Positions 1 through 7,429 of a stretch of DNA of 9,513 nucleotides are shown here, piece by piece. The stretch is from Dehalococcoidales bacterium. Lineage in GTDB: Bacteria; Chloroflexota; Dehalococcoidia; Dehalococcoidales; UBA2162. The translations under genes and the position numbers were made by a program. The stretch spans positions 1 to 9,513 of the forward strand of contig JAFGCW010000040.1 in assembly GCA_016932435.1 (NCBI GenBank), written 5' to 3'. The notes beneath the pieces are model-generated. The model saw nothing but the letters and a program-made list of their open reading frames with translations, ran no database searches and was not told the origin of the DNA. Each line of letters starts with the position of its first letter. Within the stretch, counting starts at the first letter, position 1.

Positions 1-396
1 ATGACCCGTATGAACTTAATCGGAGCTTCCGGCTATCCCATCACCGAGGAATATACTCAGCAGTTCGGCGAAGAAGCTTATGCCGAATTCGACAAGTTTA
101 CCTATATCAAAATACATGGTAAAGAAGCTTATGACAAGAAATTCGGCGATTTGGAAGCTATCGGTTGCTGGGGTACCTGGGAGCCCTGCCACAAGATGAT
201 GCTGGGGCATGGTATTGTCGGCGTTGAAAACCTTGGTGGTAATCTTGATAAAGTCTCAGGTAAGCGTTTCAGGTTCTACTGCTTCCCGCTTCGCTGGTAT
301 CTGGGTGATGGCTCGATGGCCCGGTGTGTCGCCGAAATCGACGAAGACGATCTGAATGATGTACCGGACAGGGAATACAAATACGATACGATGTAA
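1..396 (+). CDS. Cyclase-family (kynurenine formamidase/isatin hydrolase-like) metal hydrolase, C-terminal part
   Basis: The reading frame is open from the first base and ends at TAA 394-396. It encodes 131 residues that match the C-terminal third of the cyclase/kynurenine formamidase family. Visible landmarks are H64 before the block GHGIVGVENL (69-78), where E76 is the usual catalytic or metal-proximal Glu region, then NLD (81-83) and the terminal strand with FPLRW (95-99) and GDGSMARCVAEI (102-113), corresponding to the family's 'PL...GxGSPxR' ending. Family members usually have well over 200 residues and carry an HxGTHxD metal motif in the N-terminal half. That motif is absent here, so the ATG at base 1 is most likely an internal Met and the gene begins upstream of the window. 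The family hydrolyses amides or opens oxo-rings using Mn or Zn. The cupin follows 29 bp downstream, suggesting one transcript. An alternative is a truly truncated gene, which the window edge cannot exclude. Substrate unknown. Confidence 0.72.
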   Translation: MTRMNLIGASGYPITEEYTQQFGEEAYAEFDKFTYIKIHGKEAYDKKFGDLEAIGCWGTWEPCHKMMLGHGIVGVENLGGNLDKVSGKRFRFYCFPLRWYLGDGSMARCVAEIDEDDLNDVPDREYKYDTM

Positions 397-425
397 TTTC
401 ACAGGATTATGGAGAGTTATATCTT

Positions 426-764
426 ATGAAAAAAGTTAGTCTATCACAGGTCAAACCTTACTCTGCGGATTTGCATTTTAATATGTCGGCGATGCGACTG
501 CAAGGGAAAGAAGAAACAGGTATTCAGAAATTCTGGATGGGTCTTTCATATTTCCTTCCCGAAGGTGGCGCTGCATGGGCATATGAAGATTCACCGACTG
601 AAAAGGTTTATCTTGTCCTGGATGGTGAGATAACCATTAAGTCAAAGGATCAGGAAGTTAAGTTAGGTCCGATGGACTCCCTTTATCTGGCACCGTACGA
701 AGGCAGGGAGATAATAAACAATACTAACAAGCCTGTTACTATGCTTGTTGCTGTCAGTTACTAG
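426..764 (+). CDS. Small single-domain cupin protein with degenerate metal-binding motifs
   Basis: This encodes a 112-residue cytosolic protein with a cupin beta-barrel pattern. Cupin motif 1 is recognisable around GGAAWAYEDSPTEKVYLVLDG (48-67 region): the Glu of the E-x6-G ending aligns with E59 and G67, but the HxH pair is replaced by W51-A-Y53. Motif 2 runs from G81 through PYEG (90-93) to N98/N99 and lacks the usual His. The protein therefore probably does not bind a metal like a dioxygenase-type cupin. It may be a ligand-binding, isomerase or accessory protein. The ATG at 426 is preceded by GGAG at 411-414, a spacing of 11 nt that is slightly long. It lies 29 bp after the cyclase-family gene and 64 bp before the CoA ligase, so it is probably co-transcribed. 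No signal peptide or membrane segment is visible. The fold call is firm; the function is unknown. Confidence 0.8.
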   Translation: MKKVSLSQVKPYSADLHFNMSAMRLQGKEETGIQKFWMGLSYFLPEGGAAWAYEDSPTEKVYLVLDGEITIKSKDQEVKLGPMDSLYLAPYEGREIINNTNKPVTMLVAVSY

Positions 765-826
765 AGCAGGACGGTAGAAAATAAACTCAATAGATTAAAG
801 CTCGGGATGATTCGAGTAAAGGATAA

Positions 827-838
827 ATGTGCCTGTGA
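827..838 (+). other. Three-codon mini-ORF (Met-Cys-Leu-stop) overlapping the CoA ligase start
   Basis: ATG TGC CTG TGA starts 3 nt after the AAAGGA Shine-Dalgarno site (818-823). It overlaps GTG 829, the nominal ligase start, by one base. Its stop (TGA 836-838) overlaps a second in-frame ligase start, GTG 835, in the GTGA arrangement typical of translational coupling. The arrangement is directly visible. Whether ribosomes use it is inference, and it may be coincidence in such a short span. Confidence 0.25.
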
Positions 839-2787
839 ATAAACCTATCTGGGAACCATCAATGGAACGAATTCGAGCAGCCAACCTGACCAGGTTTATC
901 AATCTGGTGAATGAGCGATATGGACAAAACCTGAACACGTATGGTGATCTACAGAAATGGTCTGTAAACAATATCGCAGATTTCTGGGCGTTGATGTGGG
1001 AATTCGGAGAGGTTCAGGCATCAGTACCTTATGAAAGCGTGGCTACCAATCTTGATGATATGCTTGACGTTAAGTGGTTTCCCGGTGCCAGGCTTAATTT
1101 TGCCGAGAACCTGCTCAGGTATCGTGACAATCGTACAGCACTTACATTCAAAGGTGAAGGGCAGGGAGCGGTCAGAATAACCTACGCCCAGCTTTACGAC
1201 CAGGTTACTCATCTCGTTGAAGCGTTGAAACGATCAGGCGTAAAAGTCGGAGACCGGGTCGCCGGATTCATGCCCAATATGATAGAAACGGTGGTCGCGA
1301 TGCTCGCCACCACAAGTCTCGGTGCCATCTGGTCATCCTGTTCACCTGATTTCGGCACTAAAGGGATCCTTGACCGTTTTCAGCAAATAGAACCGAAAAT
1401 ACTCTTTACCGCCAACGGATATTCCTATAACGGTAAAGCATATGATTCGCTGGAACGTATATACTCTGTTCTCGATGAAATCCCTTCAATCGAAAAGGTT
1501 GTTGTTGTACCTTACACTGAAAAATCGCCTTCGATTAATAAGATCAAGAATTCGATTCTTTTTGACGACTTTCTTTCTGTTCAGGCAGAGTCAGAAATCC
1601 ATTTCGAACAACTTCCCTTCGATCACCCTATTTATATCGTTTATTCCTCCGGCACAACAGACAAACCAAAGTGTGTCGTACATAGAGCGGGAGGTATTCT
1701 CATACAGCACCTGAAAGAATTAATGCTGAATACCGATATGAAGCGAGACGATACTATTTTCTACTTTACAACCTGCGGGTGGGTTATGTGGAACTGGATG
1801 GTAAGTTCACTTTCTCAAGGCGCTTCAATAATTCTTTTCGATGGCTCGCCTTTCTTCCCGGATGATACTACTCTTTTCGAATTAGTACAGGATGAAAATG
1901 TGAATATCTGGGGTACCAGCCCAAAATACCTATCCACAGTTGAGAAGGCTGGAATAAATCCACTCGGAAATCATAATCTGGACACTCTCAAGTCGATTAT
2001 TACGACCGGATCCCCACTTTCCGTTGAGAATTATCAATTCGTCTACCAGCATATCAAGCCGGATGTGTTCCTTAATAATATTTCCGGTGGGACTGAAGCT
2101 ATCGCCTGTTTTGGTATTGGCAATCCTGTCAGTCCCATCTATGCCGGAGAGATGCAGGGACTTGGCTTGGGCATGGATGTACATGTGTTCGACGATGAAG
2201 GTAAATCTATTACGGAACAGGAGGGTGAACTGGTCTGTACTAAACCTTTTCCTTCAATGCCCCTAAAATTCTGGAATGACGAGAATAACCAGAAATACAG
2301 GAGTACCTATTTCGAGATATACCCCAATGTCTGGCGTCACGGAGACAATGCCAGAATTACAGAGAACGGGGGACTGGTAATCAGTGGTCGTTCTGATGCA
2401 ACCCTCAAGCCGGGTGGGGTAAGAATCGGTACAGCAGAAATATACCGTCAGGTTGAAACTGTTGAAGAAGTCCAGGACAGTCTTGTGATCGGACAGGAAT
2501 GGGATAATGATGTTCGCATCATCTTATTCGTCAAGCTGAACGAAGGCGTCGAGTTTACCGAAACTCTTGTTCAGAAAGTGAGAAATGTTATCAGGAATAA
2601 CGCGTCTCCGCGTCATATTCCTGCAAAGATAATACCGGTAGCCGATATTCCTTATACGGTAAACGGGAAAAAGGTTGAGTTAGCCGTTAAAAACATCATA
2701 CACGGAAAACCGGTACAGAATATCGATGCCTTAGCTAATCCGGATGCACTTGAGCTGTATAAGAATCTCAAGGAACTACAGAATTAA
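829..2787 (+). CDS. Acetoacetyl-CoA synthetase-type acid-CoA ligase (ANL superfamily)
   Basis: This 652-residue protein has the length and signature order of acetoacetate-CoA ligase, which converts a (keto) acid, ATP and CoA to the acyl-CoA, AMP and PPi. The N-terminus carries the family motif WEPS (8-11) followed by RIRAANLTRF. The ATP-binding P-loop is YSSGTTDKPK (272-281), the adenine/acyl loop is SGGTE (419-423), the hinge region is GRSDATLKPGGVRIG (520-534), and the C-terminal catalytic lysine is probably K614 in NGKKVE (612-617). Two departures stand out: D278 replaces the usual Gly of the P-loop, and E423 replaces the common Asp. The start is taken as GTG 829 behind AAAGGA (818-823); an in-frame GTG at 835 is possible, and later starts would remove WEPS. 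The ATG at 827 is out of frame. The crotonase follows 58 bp downstream. The family is secure, but the true substrate could be another short beta-keto or branched acid. No gene symbol is assigned for that reason. Confidence 0.9.
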   Translation: MPVNKPIWEPSMERIRAANLTRFINLVNERYGQNLNTYGDLQKWSVNNIADFWALMWEFGEVQASVPYESVATNLDDMLDVKWFPGARLNFAENLLRYRDNRTALTFKGEGQGAVRITYAQLYDQVTHLVEALKRSGVKVGDRVAGFMPNMIETVVAMLATTSLGAIWSSCSPDFGTKGILDRFQQIEPKILFTANGYSYNGKAYDSLERIYSVLDEIPSIEKVVVVPYTEKSPSINKIKNSILFDDFLSVQAESEIHFEQLPFDHPIYIVYSSGTTDKPKCVVHRAGGILIQHLKELMLNTDMKRDDTIFYFTTCGWVMWNWMVSSLSQGASIILFDGSPFFPDDTTLFELVQDENVNIWGTSPKYLSTVEKAGINPLGNHNLDTLKSIITTGSPLSVENYQFVYQHIKPDVFLNNISGGTEAIACFGIGNPVSPIYAGEMQGLGLGMDVHVFDDEGKSITEQEGELVCTKPFPSMPLKFWNDENNQKYRSTYFEIYPNVWRHGDNARITENGGLVISGRSDATLKPGGVRIGTAEIYRQVETVEEVQDSLVIGQEWDNDVRIILFVKLNEGVEFTETLVQKVRNVIRNNASPRHIPAKIIPVADIPYTVNGKKVELAVKNIIHGKPVQNIDALANPDALELYKNLKELQN

Positions 2788-2845
2788 CAAGTCTTACCCT
2801 AACAAACAAAAATAATTCTGGTACTCCATCAAGAGGAGTCTAATA

Positions 2846-3610
2846 ATGCCAATTGAGTATCGTACAGAAGACAGAATAGCTATCATTACCATTAATCGTC
2901 CGGAAGTCCTTAATGCACTCAGTGCTGAGAATCTTATCGAAATAAGCAATCATTTGGTAAAATACCGGGATGATATGAAACTACGGGCGTGTATTATAAC
3001 CAGTGCCGGTGAAAAGGCGTTCTGTACCGGAATGGATGTAAAAGAAACACAACCGGATGGTCTCGGCAATCCTGGCGCGCGTCCTGAAAACACGTTGGTG
3101 CGCGGCTTAGAGATATGGAAACCTCTCATTGCTGCTGTCAACGGGTACGCTTTAGGGGGAGGCTTTGAAATAGCTCTTGCCTGTGATATAAGAATAGCAT
3201 CCGAAAATGCAGTGTTCGGTCTCCCTGAAGTCACCCTGGGACTGATTCCAGGCTGGGGTGGCACACAGAGACTGGCAAAATTGATACCTTTCGGAAAAGC
3301 CGTAGAAATGATATTAACCGGGGAACGCATTAATGCACATGAAGCATTGAATCTAAACCTGGTAAGTAAAGTTGTGCCACAGAAAGATCTCATGAAGACA
3401 GCAAAGGAACTGGCGGTTCAGTTATGCGATTCGGCTCCACTGGCAATACAGGCAGCCAAGGAAGCTGTGTACCGGGGGTATGATATACCACTTATCGAAG
3501 GTCTTAAACTGGAGAGTGGTTTTTCAAGTAAAACTATGAGTACAAAGGACTATGCCGAAGGCCGGGCAGCTTTTCTTGAGAAAAGAAAACCCGATTACAA
3601 GGGTGCATAG
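2846..3610 (+). CDS. Enoyl-CoA hydratase/isomerase family protein (crotonase)
   Basis: This 254-residue protein has the standard length for a single-domain crotonase. The N-terminal strand pattern IAIITINRPEVLNALS (11-26) is typical. The first oxyanion-hole segment is KAFCTGMDV (57-65) and the second is ALGGGFE (102-108). Both acid/base glutamates of enoyl-CoA hydratases are present, E108 in GGGFEIA and E128 in GLPEVTLG, followed by IPGWGGTQRL (134-143). This supports hydration of a trans-2-enoyl-CoA rather than the single-carboxylate reactions seen in some isomerases. Crotonase-fold enzymes that cleave C-C bonds in cyclic diketones also exist, so the exact reaction is open. The start ATG 2846 has GAGGAG at 2833-2838 with a 7-nt spacing. 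Lying just after the CoA ligase, it probably acts on a product of that acyl-CoA. A 120-bp gap separates it from the next gene, so an internal promoter or operon break there is possible. Confidence 0.9.
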   Translation: MPIEYRTEDRIAIITINRPEVLNALSAENLIEISNHLVKYRDDMKLRACIITSAGEKAFCTGMDVKETQPDGLGNPGARPENTLVRGLEIWKPLIAAVNGYALGGGFEIALACDIRIASENAVFGLPEVTLGLIPGWGGTQRLAKLIPFGKAVEMILTGERINAHEALNLNLVSKVVPQKDLMKTAKELAVQLCDSAPLAIQAAKEAVYRGYDIPLIEGLKLESGFSSKTMSTKDYAEGRAAFLEKRKPDYKGA

Positions 3611-3730
3611 CCAGTATAAAGGAAGCTCTGCTCTTCCCGGAAACACAAGCTTGATGCCGTAGACCAGCTAATTTGAGTGTATATCACAATGCTTCTAACA
3701 ATAGTATAAGGAGAAAGAGAGGAATCTCAT

Positions 3731-4996
3731 ATGGTTACAGCAAAAACGGTTCACGAAAGCCCGCGGGAAACGAACATTCTTGCTGAAGCAGATGTCGTGG
3801 TGGTAGGAGCCGGACCGGCAGGTGTTACTGCAGCTACTGCTGCAGCCCGCGAAGGCGCTGACACTATATTAATGGATAGATACGGTCATCTTGGAGGTAT
3901 GGCTACGGGTGGTCTGGTACTGATGTTTAGTCCGTCTGCGGGCCAGGGTCAGGAGTGGATGGACAGGTTGAATAAGGTTAACGGCGTTCATGATCTTTCC
4001 AGGACCAGCGAGCCGGAGTGGGGACATACCAAAATGGTCGATCCCGAGTTACTTAAATGCATTCTGAATGATATGACTCTTGAAGCCGGAGTAAGAATGC
4101 TTCTTCATTCCTGGAGCTCAGCGGCGGTTGTGGATAACAATACGGTAAAGGGTATTATCTTCGAGAGTAAGTCGGGACGTCAAGCCGTCATGGGCAAGGT
4201 CATCATTGATGCCACGGGAGATGGTGATGTTTATGCTTCTGCCGGTGCGGAATTCGATGCTTCGCTGGATAAGGGATACCGTACGTCTGAGATGGCCATG
4301 GTTTTCCGTATTGGAGGAATCGACTTTGATAAATTTGCCGAATTTCGTAAGGCACAGCCCCAGGAGTGGGTAAAATTACGGGAAGAAGGCTTTGAACTGG
4401 CAGGATTTCACATAGCGCCTATACCCGGTCAGCGCCAGGATGTCTTCTGGGTTAATAACTTTATACGTGGTAAGAACTGTCTCAAAGTAGAAGATCTTAA
4501 CTGGGTCGAGGTTAATGTTCGCAAAATAATGATACCGTTATATTCTTTTTATAAAAAGGCCATTCCCGGTTTTGAGAACAGTTATTTATATGATAGTGCC
4601 TCGCAGATCGGTACGCGGGGCAGCCGCCGCCTTGTTGGTGCGCACGTATTGACAGGTGAGGAAGCAAAGGCAGGTAAAAAATTCGATGATACTGTATTGA
4701 TTTTTCCGCGAGGTGTACCTCTCAGCTGGCCTGCAGACAGACCGCCCGAAAATGTAGAAATGCCTTATCGCTGCCTGGTTCCAGAGAAACTGGATGGTCT
4801 TCTTGCCGCCGGGCGATGTTTCTCGTCTGATCAGGCCGCCAACTCGATGTTCAACGTTATATCTCATTGCATCCAGATGGGACAGGCTGCCGGGACAGCT
4901 GCTGCTCTTGCTGTCAAGAGCAAGGTACAGCCACGGGATATTGATATTACCGCATTGCAAAAGAGCCTTATTGCGCAGGGCGTGGAATTACCTTAA
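3731..4996 (+). CDS. FAD-dependent oxidoreductase (FAD_oxidored-like family)
   Basis: This 421-residue flavoprotein begins with about 20 polar residues, then the dinucleotide-binding fold ADVVVVGAGPAG (20-31) with an acidic residue (D49) at the end of beta-2. Next comes RYGHLGGMATGG (50-61), characteristic of FAD_oxidored-type enzymes that bind FAD through a 'GGxxT' turn. ATGDGD (161-166) is the second FAD motif, GTRGSRRLVG (294-303) lies in the middle domain, and LLAAGRCFSSDQAANS (357-372) is the C-terminal FAD motif. The substrate cannot be read from the sequence. There is no signal peptide or transmembrane helix, so it is cytosolic. The start ATG 3731 sits 8 nt after AGAGG (3718-3722). The short leader before the Rossmann fold is mirrored in the partial gene at 9431, supporting this start. 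The gene is followed after 70 bp by the iron-sulfur flavoprotein, a plausible electron partner. Confidence 0.88.
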   Translation: MVTAKTVHESPRETNILAEADVVVVGAGPAGVTAATAAAREGADTILMDRYGHLGGMATGGLVLMFSPSAGQGQEWMDRLNKVNGVHDLSRTSEPEWGHTKMVDPELLKCILNDMTLEAGVRMLLHSWSSAAVVDNNTVKGIIFESKSGRQAVMGKVIIDATGDGDVYASAGAEFDASLDKGYRTSEMAMVFRIGGIDFDKFAEFRKAQPQEWVKLREEGFELAGFHIAPIPGQRQDVFWVNNFIRGKNCLKVEDLNWVEVNVRKIMIPLYSFYKKAIPGFENSYLYDSASQIGTRGSRRLVGAHVLTGEEAKAGKKFDDTVLIFPRGVPLSWPADRPPENVEMPYRCLVPEKLDGLLAAGRCFSSDQAANSMFNVISHCIQMGQAAGTAAALAVKSKVQPRDIDITALQKSLIAQGVELP

Positions 4997-5066
4997 TATT
5001 GTGAGATAAATGTAGTAAAAAAAGCTAACATAGGATACGTATGATAAAAGAGTAAGGAGAAATAAT

Positions 5067-5981
5067 ATGGGTAAGGTCGTAGGACTATCTTTCGGAAGGA
5101 AAAACAGTAATTGTGAAGCGTTCTTAAAAGCCGCCCTGATGGCTGCTGAAGAAGATGGAGCAGAGACGGAAATTATTCGGTCCATGGACATGAAAATACT
5201 GCCCTGTACAAGCTGCGGTGCCTGTTTCAGCAACCAGACATGTCCCCATGATGATACCGACTGGCTATTCGAAAATATCATGCTTGGTGAGTCTGCCCTG
5301 ATCGTGGCTGCCCCGGTATATCATCTCAGGGCACCGGGTTCATTGATCTGTGCGAGTGAGAAAATTAACCACTTCTTCATGCGGAACCCGATCGTGCATG
5401 AACGGAGAAAACTGTCTGCTGCTATATCGGTTGGTGGCTCAGGATATGACGGCTGGAGTAGTCTTGGACTCCCTACCATCCATCTGTTAATCCAGCACTT
5501 TTCAACTCTTGTCGACCAGGTCCAGATAGACCATTGTGCTGATAAAGGCGCCGCCCTGACACCAGATAATGAGTGGGCAATAGAGAGAAGCCGGCAACTC
5601 GGACATAACCTTGTCAAGGCAATGGCATTGCCTTTCGAGGAGGTGAAATATGTGGGAGATGACTCTCCTATCTCCTGTCCGGTCTGCCACTGCAACGTTT
5701 TCTATCTGGAGAAAGGTCTTCCTGATATAATGTGTCCCACCTGCCAGGTTCATGGCAAGGTGTCTTACACAGGTGAGCGGTACGAGGTAGCCTGGAATGA
5801 AGACGATATTAAAGAACCGCGGTTCTCAGCTCCTAAACAAAAACACCACATGGAGTGGATTATGAGACACCGTACCGAAGAAGGTCCTCAACTCGAGATG
5901 CCGGAAACTCAGGAGAAAATAAAACAGTATAACGCCTGGGGTAAATATCTGAAACCTGAGAAAAAAGGAGGATCGAAATGA
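5067..5981 (+). CDS. Iron-sulfur flavoprotein (flavodoxin fold) with C-terminal zinc-ribbon-like extension
   Basis: This encodes 304 residues. The N-terminal half matches NADPH-dependent FMN reductase/iron-sulfur flavoproteins. SFGRKNSN (8-15) is the FMN-phosphate loop, C47-X2-C50-X2-C53-X5-C59 is the compact motif that binds a 4Fe-4S cluster in this family, and AAPVYHLRAPGS (81-92) is the flavin-ring loop. This family moves single electrons between ferredoxin and flavin partners, mostly in anaerobes. Beyond about residue 195 there is an extra segment with CPVCHC (204-209) and CPTC (223-226), a zinc-ribbon or rubredoxin-like pair of knuckles, then a charged tail of roughly 70 residues. That makes the protein longer than the approximately 190-residue classical form. 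AAGGAG (5054-5059) precedes ATG 5067 by 7 nt. The stop overlaps the next start by 4 nt, so it is coupled to the FAD protein and is probably its electron donor. Confidence 0.87.
   Translation: MGKVVGLSFGRKNSNCEAFLKAALMAAEEDGAETEIIRSMDMKILPCTSCGACFSNQTCPHDDTDWLFENIMLGESALIVAAPVYHLRAPGSLICASEKINHFFMRNPIVHERRKLSAAISVGGSGYDGWSSLGLPTIHLLIQHFSTLVDQVQIDHCADKGAALTPDNEWAIERSRQLGHNLVKAMALPFEEVKYVGDDSPISCPVCHCNVFYLEKGLPDIMCPTCQVHGKVSYTGERYEVAWNEDDIKEPRFSAPKQKHHMEWIMRHRTEEGPQLEMPETQEKIKQYNAWGKYLKPEKKGGSK
5965..5971 (+). promoter_or_regulatory. Strong Shine-Dalgarno AAGGAGG inside the end of the iron-sulfur flavoprotein gene
   Basis: AAGGAGG lies 6 nt before ATG 5978, inside the last codons of the upstream gene, where it encodes part of the Lys-Gly-Gly tail. 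It fixes the start of the FAD protein at 5978 and, with the ATGA overlap (5978-5981), marks the two genes as translationally coupled. Confidence 0.8.
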
Positions 5982-7429
5982 AGCAGTATCAATCGGATAT
6001 AGCAGTACTCTCTGCCGGAACAGCCGGACTGGCAGCAGCGGTCACGGCTGCTGAAGGCGGTGCGAGTGTTATCGCCCTCGAAAAAACGAATCATACCGGG
6101 GGTACGGCTCTCAGGGCAAACCAGTTGTTCTGCGTTGAAAGTAAACTCCAACGAATTAAGCAATACTCACTGACCAAGGAAGAAGCGTTCCGGGCATATA
6201 TGGATTTCATGCAGTGGTCAGTTGATGCCCGACTTATCAAAACACTGATAGATATGTCTACGGAAACCATGGAATGGTTCGAGGACATGGGAGTAGAATT
6301 TATCGACCTTACCTCTCATGGTCCGGGCGGGTATTATACGGCGCATATCGTCAAGCCGGATCCTCCCCAGCCGGGTCTTGGTGGCGCCGCTGTCATGATG
6401 CGTAAACTCGAAGAAAAAGCAAGAGAACTTGGAGTTCAGATACTGTTAAAGACCCCGGCGAAAAAACTGATTAAAGAAAACGACAGGATTATCGGAGTCG
6501 AAGCCGAAGACAATGAAGGAGAAACCGTTCGAGTGAATTGCAAGGCAGTCATTCTTGCCACTGGTGGCTTCGGGGGACATCACCGTGCTCCATTTGGAAT
6601 TCCGGGTCTGGTGGGAGAAGGGATCAGGATGGCAAAAGAGGTTGGGGCAGAAGCTACCGAAGGAACAATGCCACCACCGTTCGGCGGTGAACACAGTGCT
6701 TCGGCTGCCAACCTGATGAATCCGGTAACAGCATCTTTCGGTCATCCGCACCTGATGGTGAATCTTTCCGGTGAGAGGTTTGTGAATGAGGAAGTGACGG
6801 TTACTACTCCCTTTGGGGCAAACGCTGTTTCACTTCAAAAAGATAAACGTGCGTTTCGTATCTTCGATGAAGACACGAAAGATTATTTTATCGAGAACGG
6901 GCTGGAATTCCCCATGGGTTTTGGCATTGCGCAGGCAGGAACACCATCAACAATGGTGAACCGGGATGAGTTTGAAGCCGAAATTACAGGCATACTGGAA
7001 AAAGGTTCCGGCATGGTAATAATAGCAGACTCGATCGATGAACTGGCAGAAAAGACCGGTATCGATAAAGAAGGCCTGAAAAAGACTCTGGACGAATATA
7101 ACCGGTGCTGCGAAACAGGTCGTGATACTCTTTTCAATAAAAAAGCACGATATCTCAGACCGGTAAAACGCCCGAGATTCTATGCCAGCAGGAGTATGGG
7201 CAGCACAGGGACGCCGGAGGGAGTGAAGGTTAACTATAAAACCGAAGTTCTCACCAATGATTTTACAGTGATTCCCGGACTTTATGCTGCCGGAGGAGAT
7301 ATGGTCTGTAACCTGTATAAAGATATATATCCAAATATATTACCCGGCAACGCCATGGGATTTTCCTTAAGCACCGGTCGTATCGCGGCAAGGAGTGCTC
7401 TCGAATACATCAGGACAGTGAATGAATAA
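5978..7429 (+). CDS. FAD-binding flavoprotein, fumarate reductase/3-ketosteroid dehydrogenase-like (FAD_binding_2)
   Basis: This 483-residue protein carries an N-terminal FAD fold, SAGTAGLAAAVTAAE (12-26), with E35 binding the FAD ribose and HTGGTA (39-44) behind it. ATGGFGG (194-200) and GERFVNEE (265-272) are typical of FAD_binding_2 enzymes, and LYAAGGD (435-441) plus LPGNAMGFSLSTGR (455-468) close the FAD site. Known relatives reduce or dehydrogenate C=C bonds next to a carbonyl or carboxylate. Two oddities: the first Gly of GxGxxG is S12, and the His-rich 'HxxMGG' segment that binds substrate in fumarate reductases reads SRSMGST (404-410), so the substrate is probably not fumarate. There is no twin-arginine or Sec signal, and no heme motif. 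It overlaps the iron-sulfur flavoprotein by 4 nt and the hydrolase by 1 nt. Family secure, substrate unknown. Confidence 0.87.
   Translation: MKQYQSDIAVLSAGTAGLAAAVTAAEGGASVIALEKTNHTGGTALRANQLFCVESKLQRIKQYSLTKEEAFRAYMDFMQWSVDARLIKTLIDMSTETMEWFEDMGVEFIDLTSHGPGGYYTAHIVKPDPPQPGLGGAAVMMRKLEEKARELGVQILLKTPAKKLIKENDRIIGVEAEDNEGETVRVNCKAVILATGGFGGHHRAPFGIPGLVGEGIRMAKEVGAEATEGTMPPPFGGEHSASAANLMNPVTASFGHPHLMVNLSGERFVNEEVTVTTPFGANAVSLQKDKRAFRIFDEDTKDYFIENGLEFPMGFGIAQAGTPSTMVNRDEFEAEITGILEKGSGMVIIADSIDELAEKTGIDKEGLKKTLDEYNRCCETGRDTLFNKKARYLRPVKRPRFYASRSMGSTGTPEGVKVNYKTEVLTNDFTVIPGLYAAGGDMVCNLYKDIYPNILPGNAMGFSLSTGRIAARSALEYIRTVNE

Noticed and set aside
1..3. ATG at the first base as the true start of the cyclase-family gene
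   Set aside because: The encoded 131 residues match only the C-terminal third of the family and lack the metal-binding motif, and no upstream sequence is available to show a ribosome site.
2950..3393. Minus-strand open frame of 147 codons inside the crotonase gene
   Set aside because: It is antisense to conserved catalytic-site codons of the crotonase and shows no recognisable protein features.
3621..3637. Possible terminator hairpin after the crotonase (GGAAG / CTTCC with a 7-nt loop)
   Set aside because: The stem is only five pairs and no T-run follows, so it does not qualify as a rho-independent terminator.
3673..3711. Possible promoter before the FAD oxidoreductase at 3731 (TTGAGT with TAACAA, or TATAAG at 3705-3710)
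   Set aside because: TAACAA at 17-nt spacing matches the -10 consensus poorly, and TATAAG is too far from the -35 candidate and too close to the start codon.
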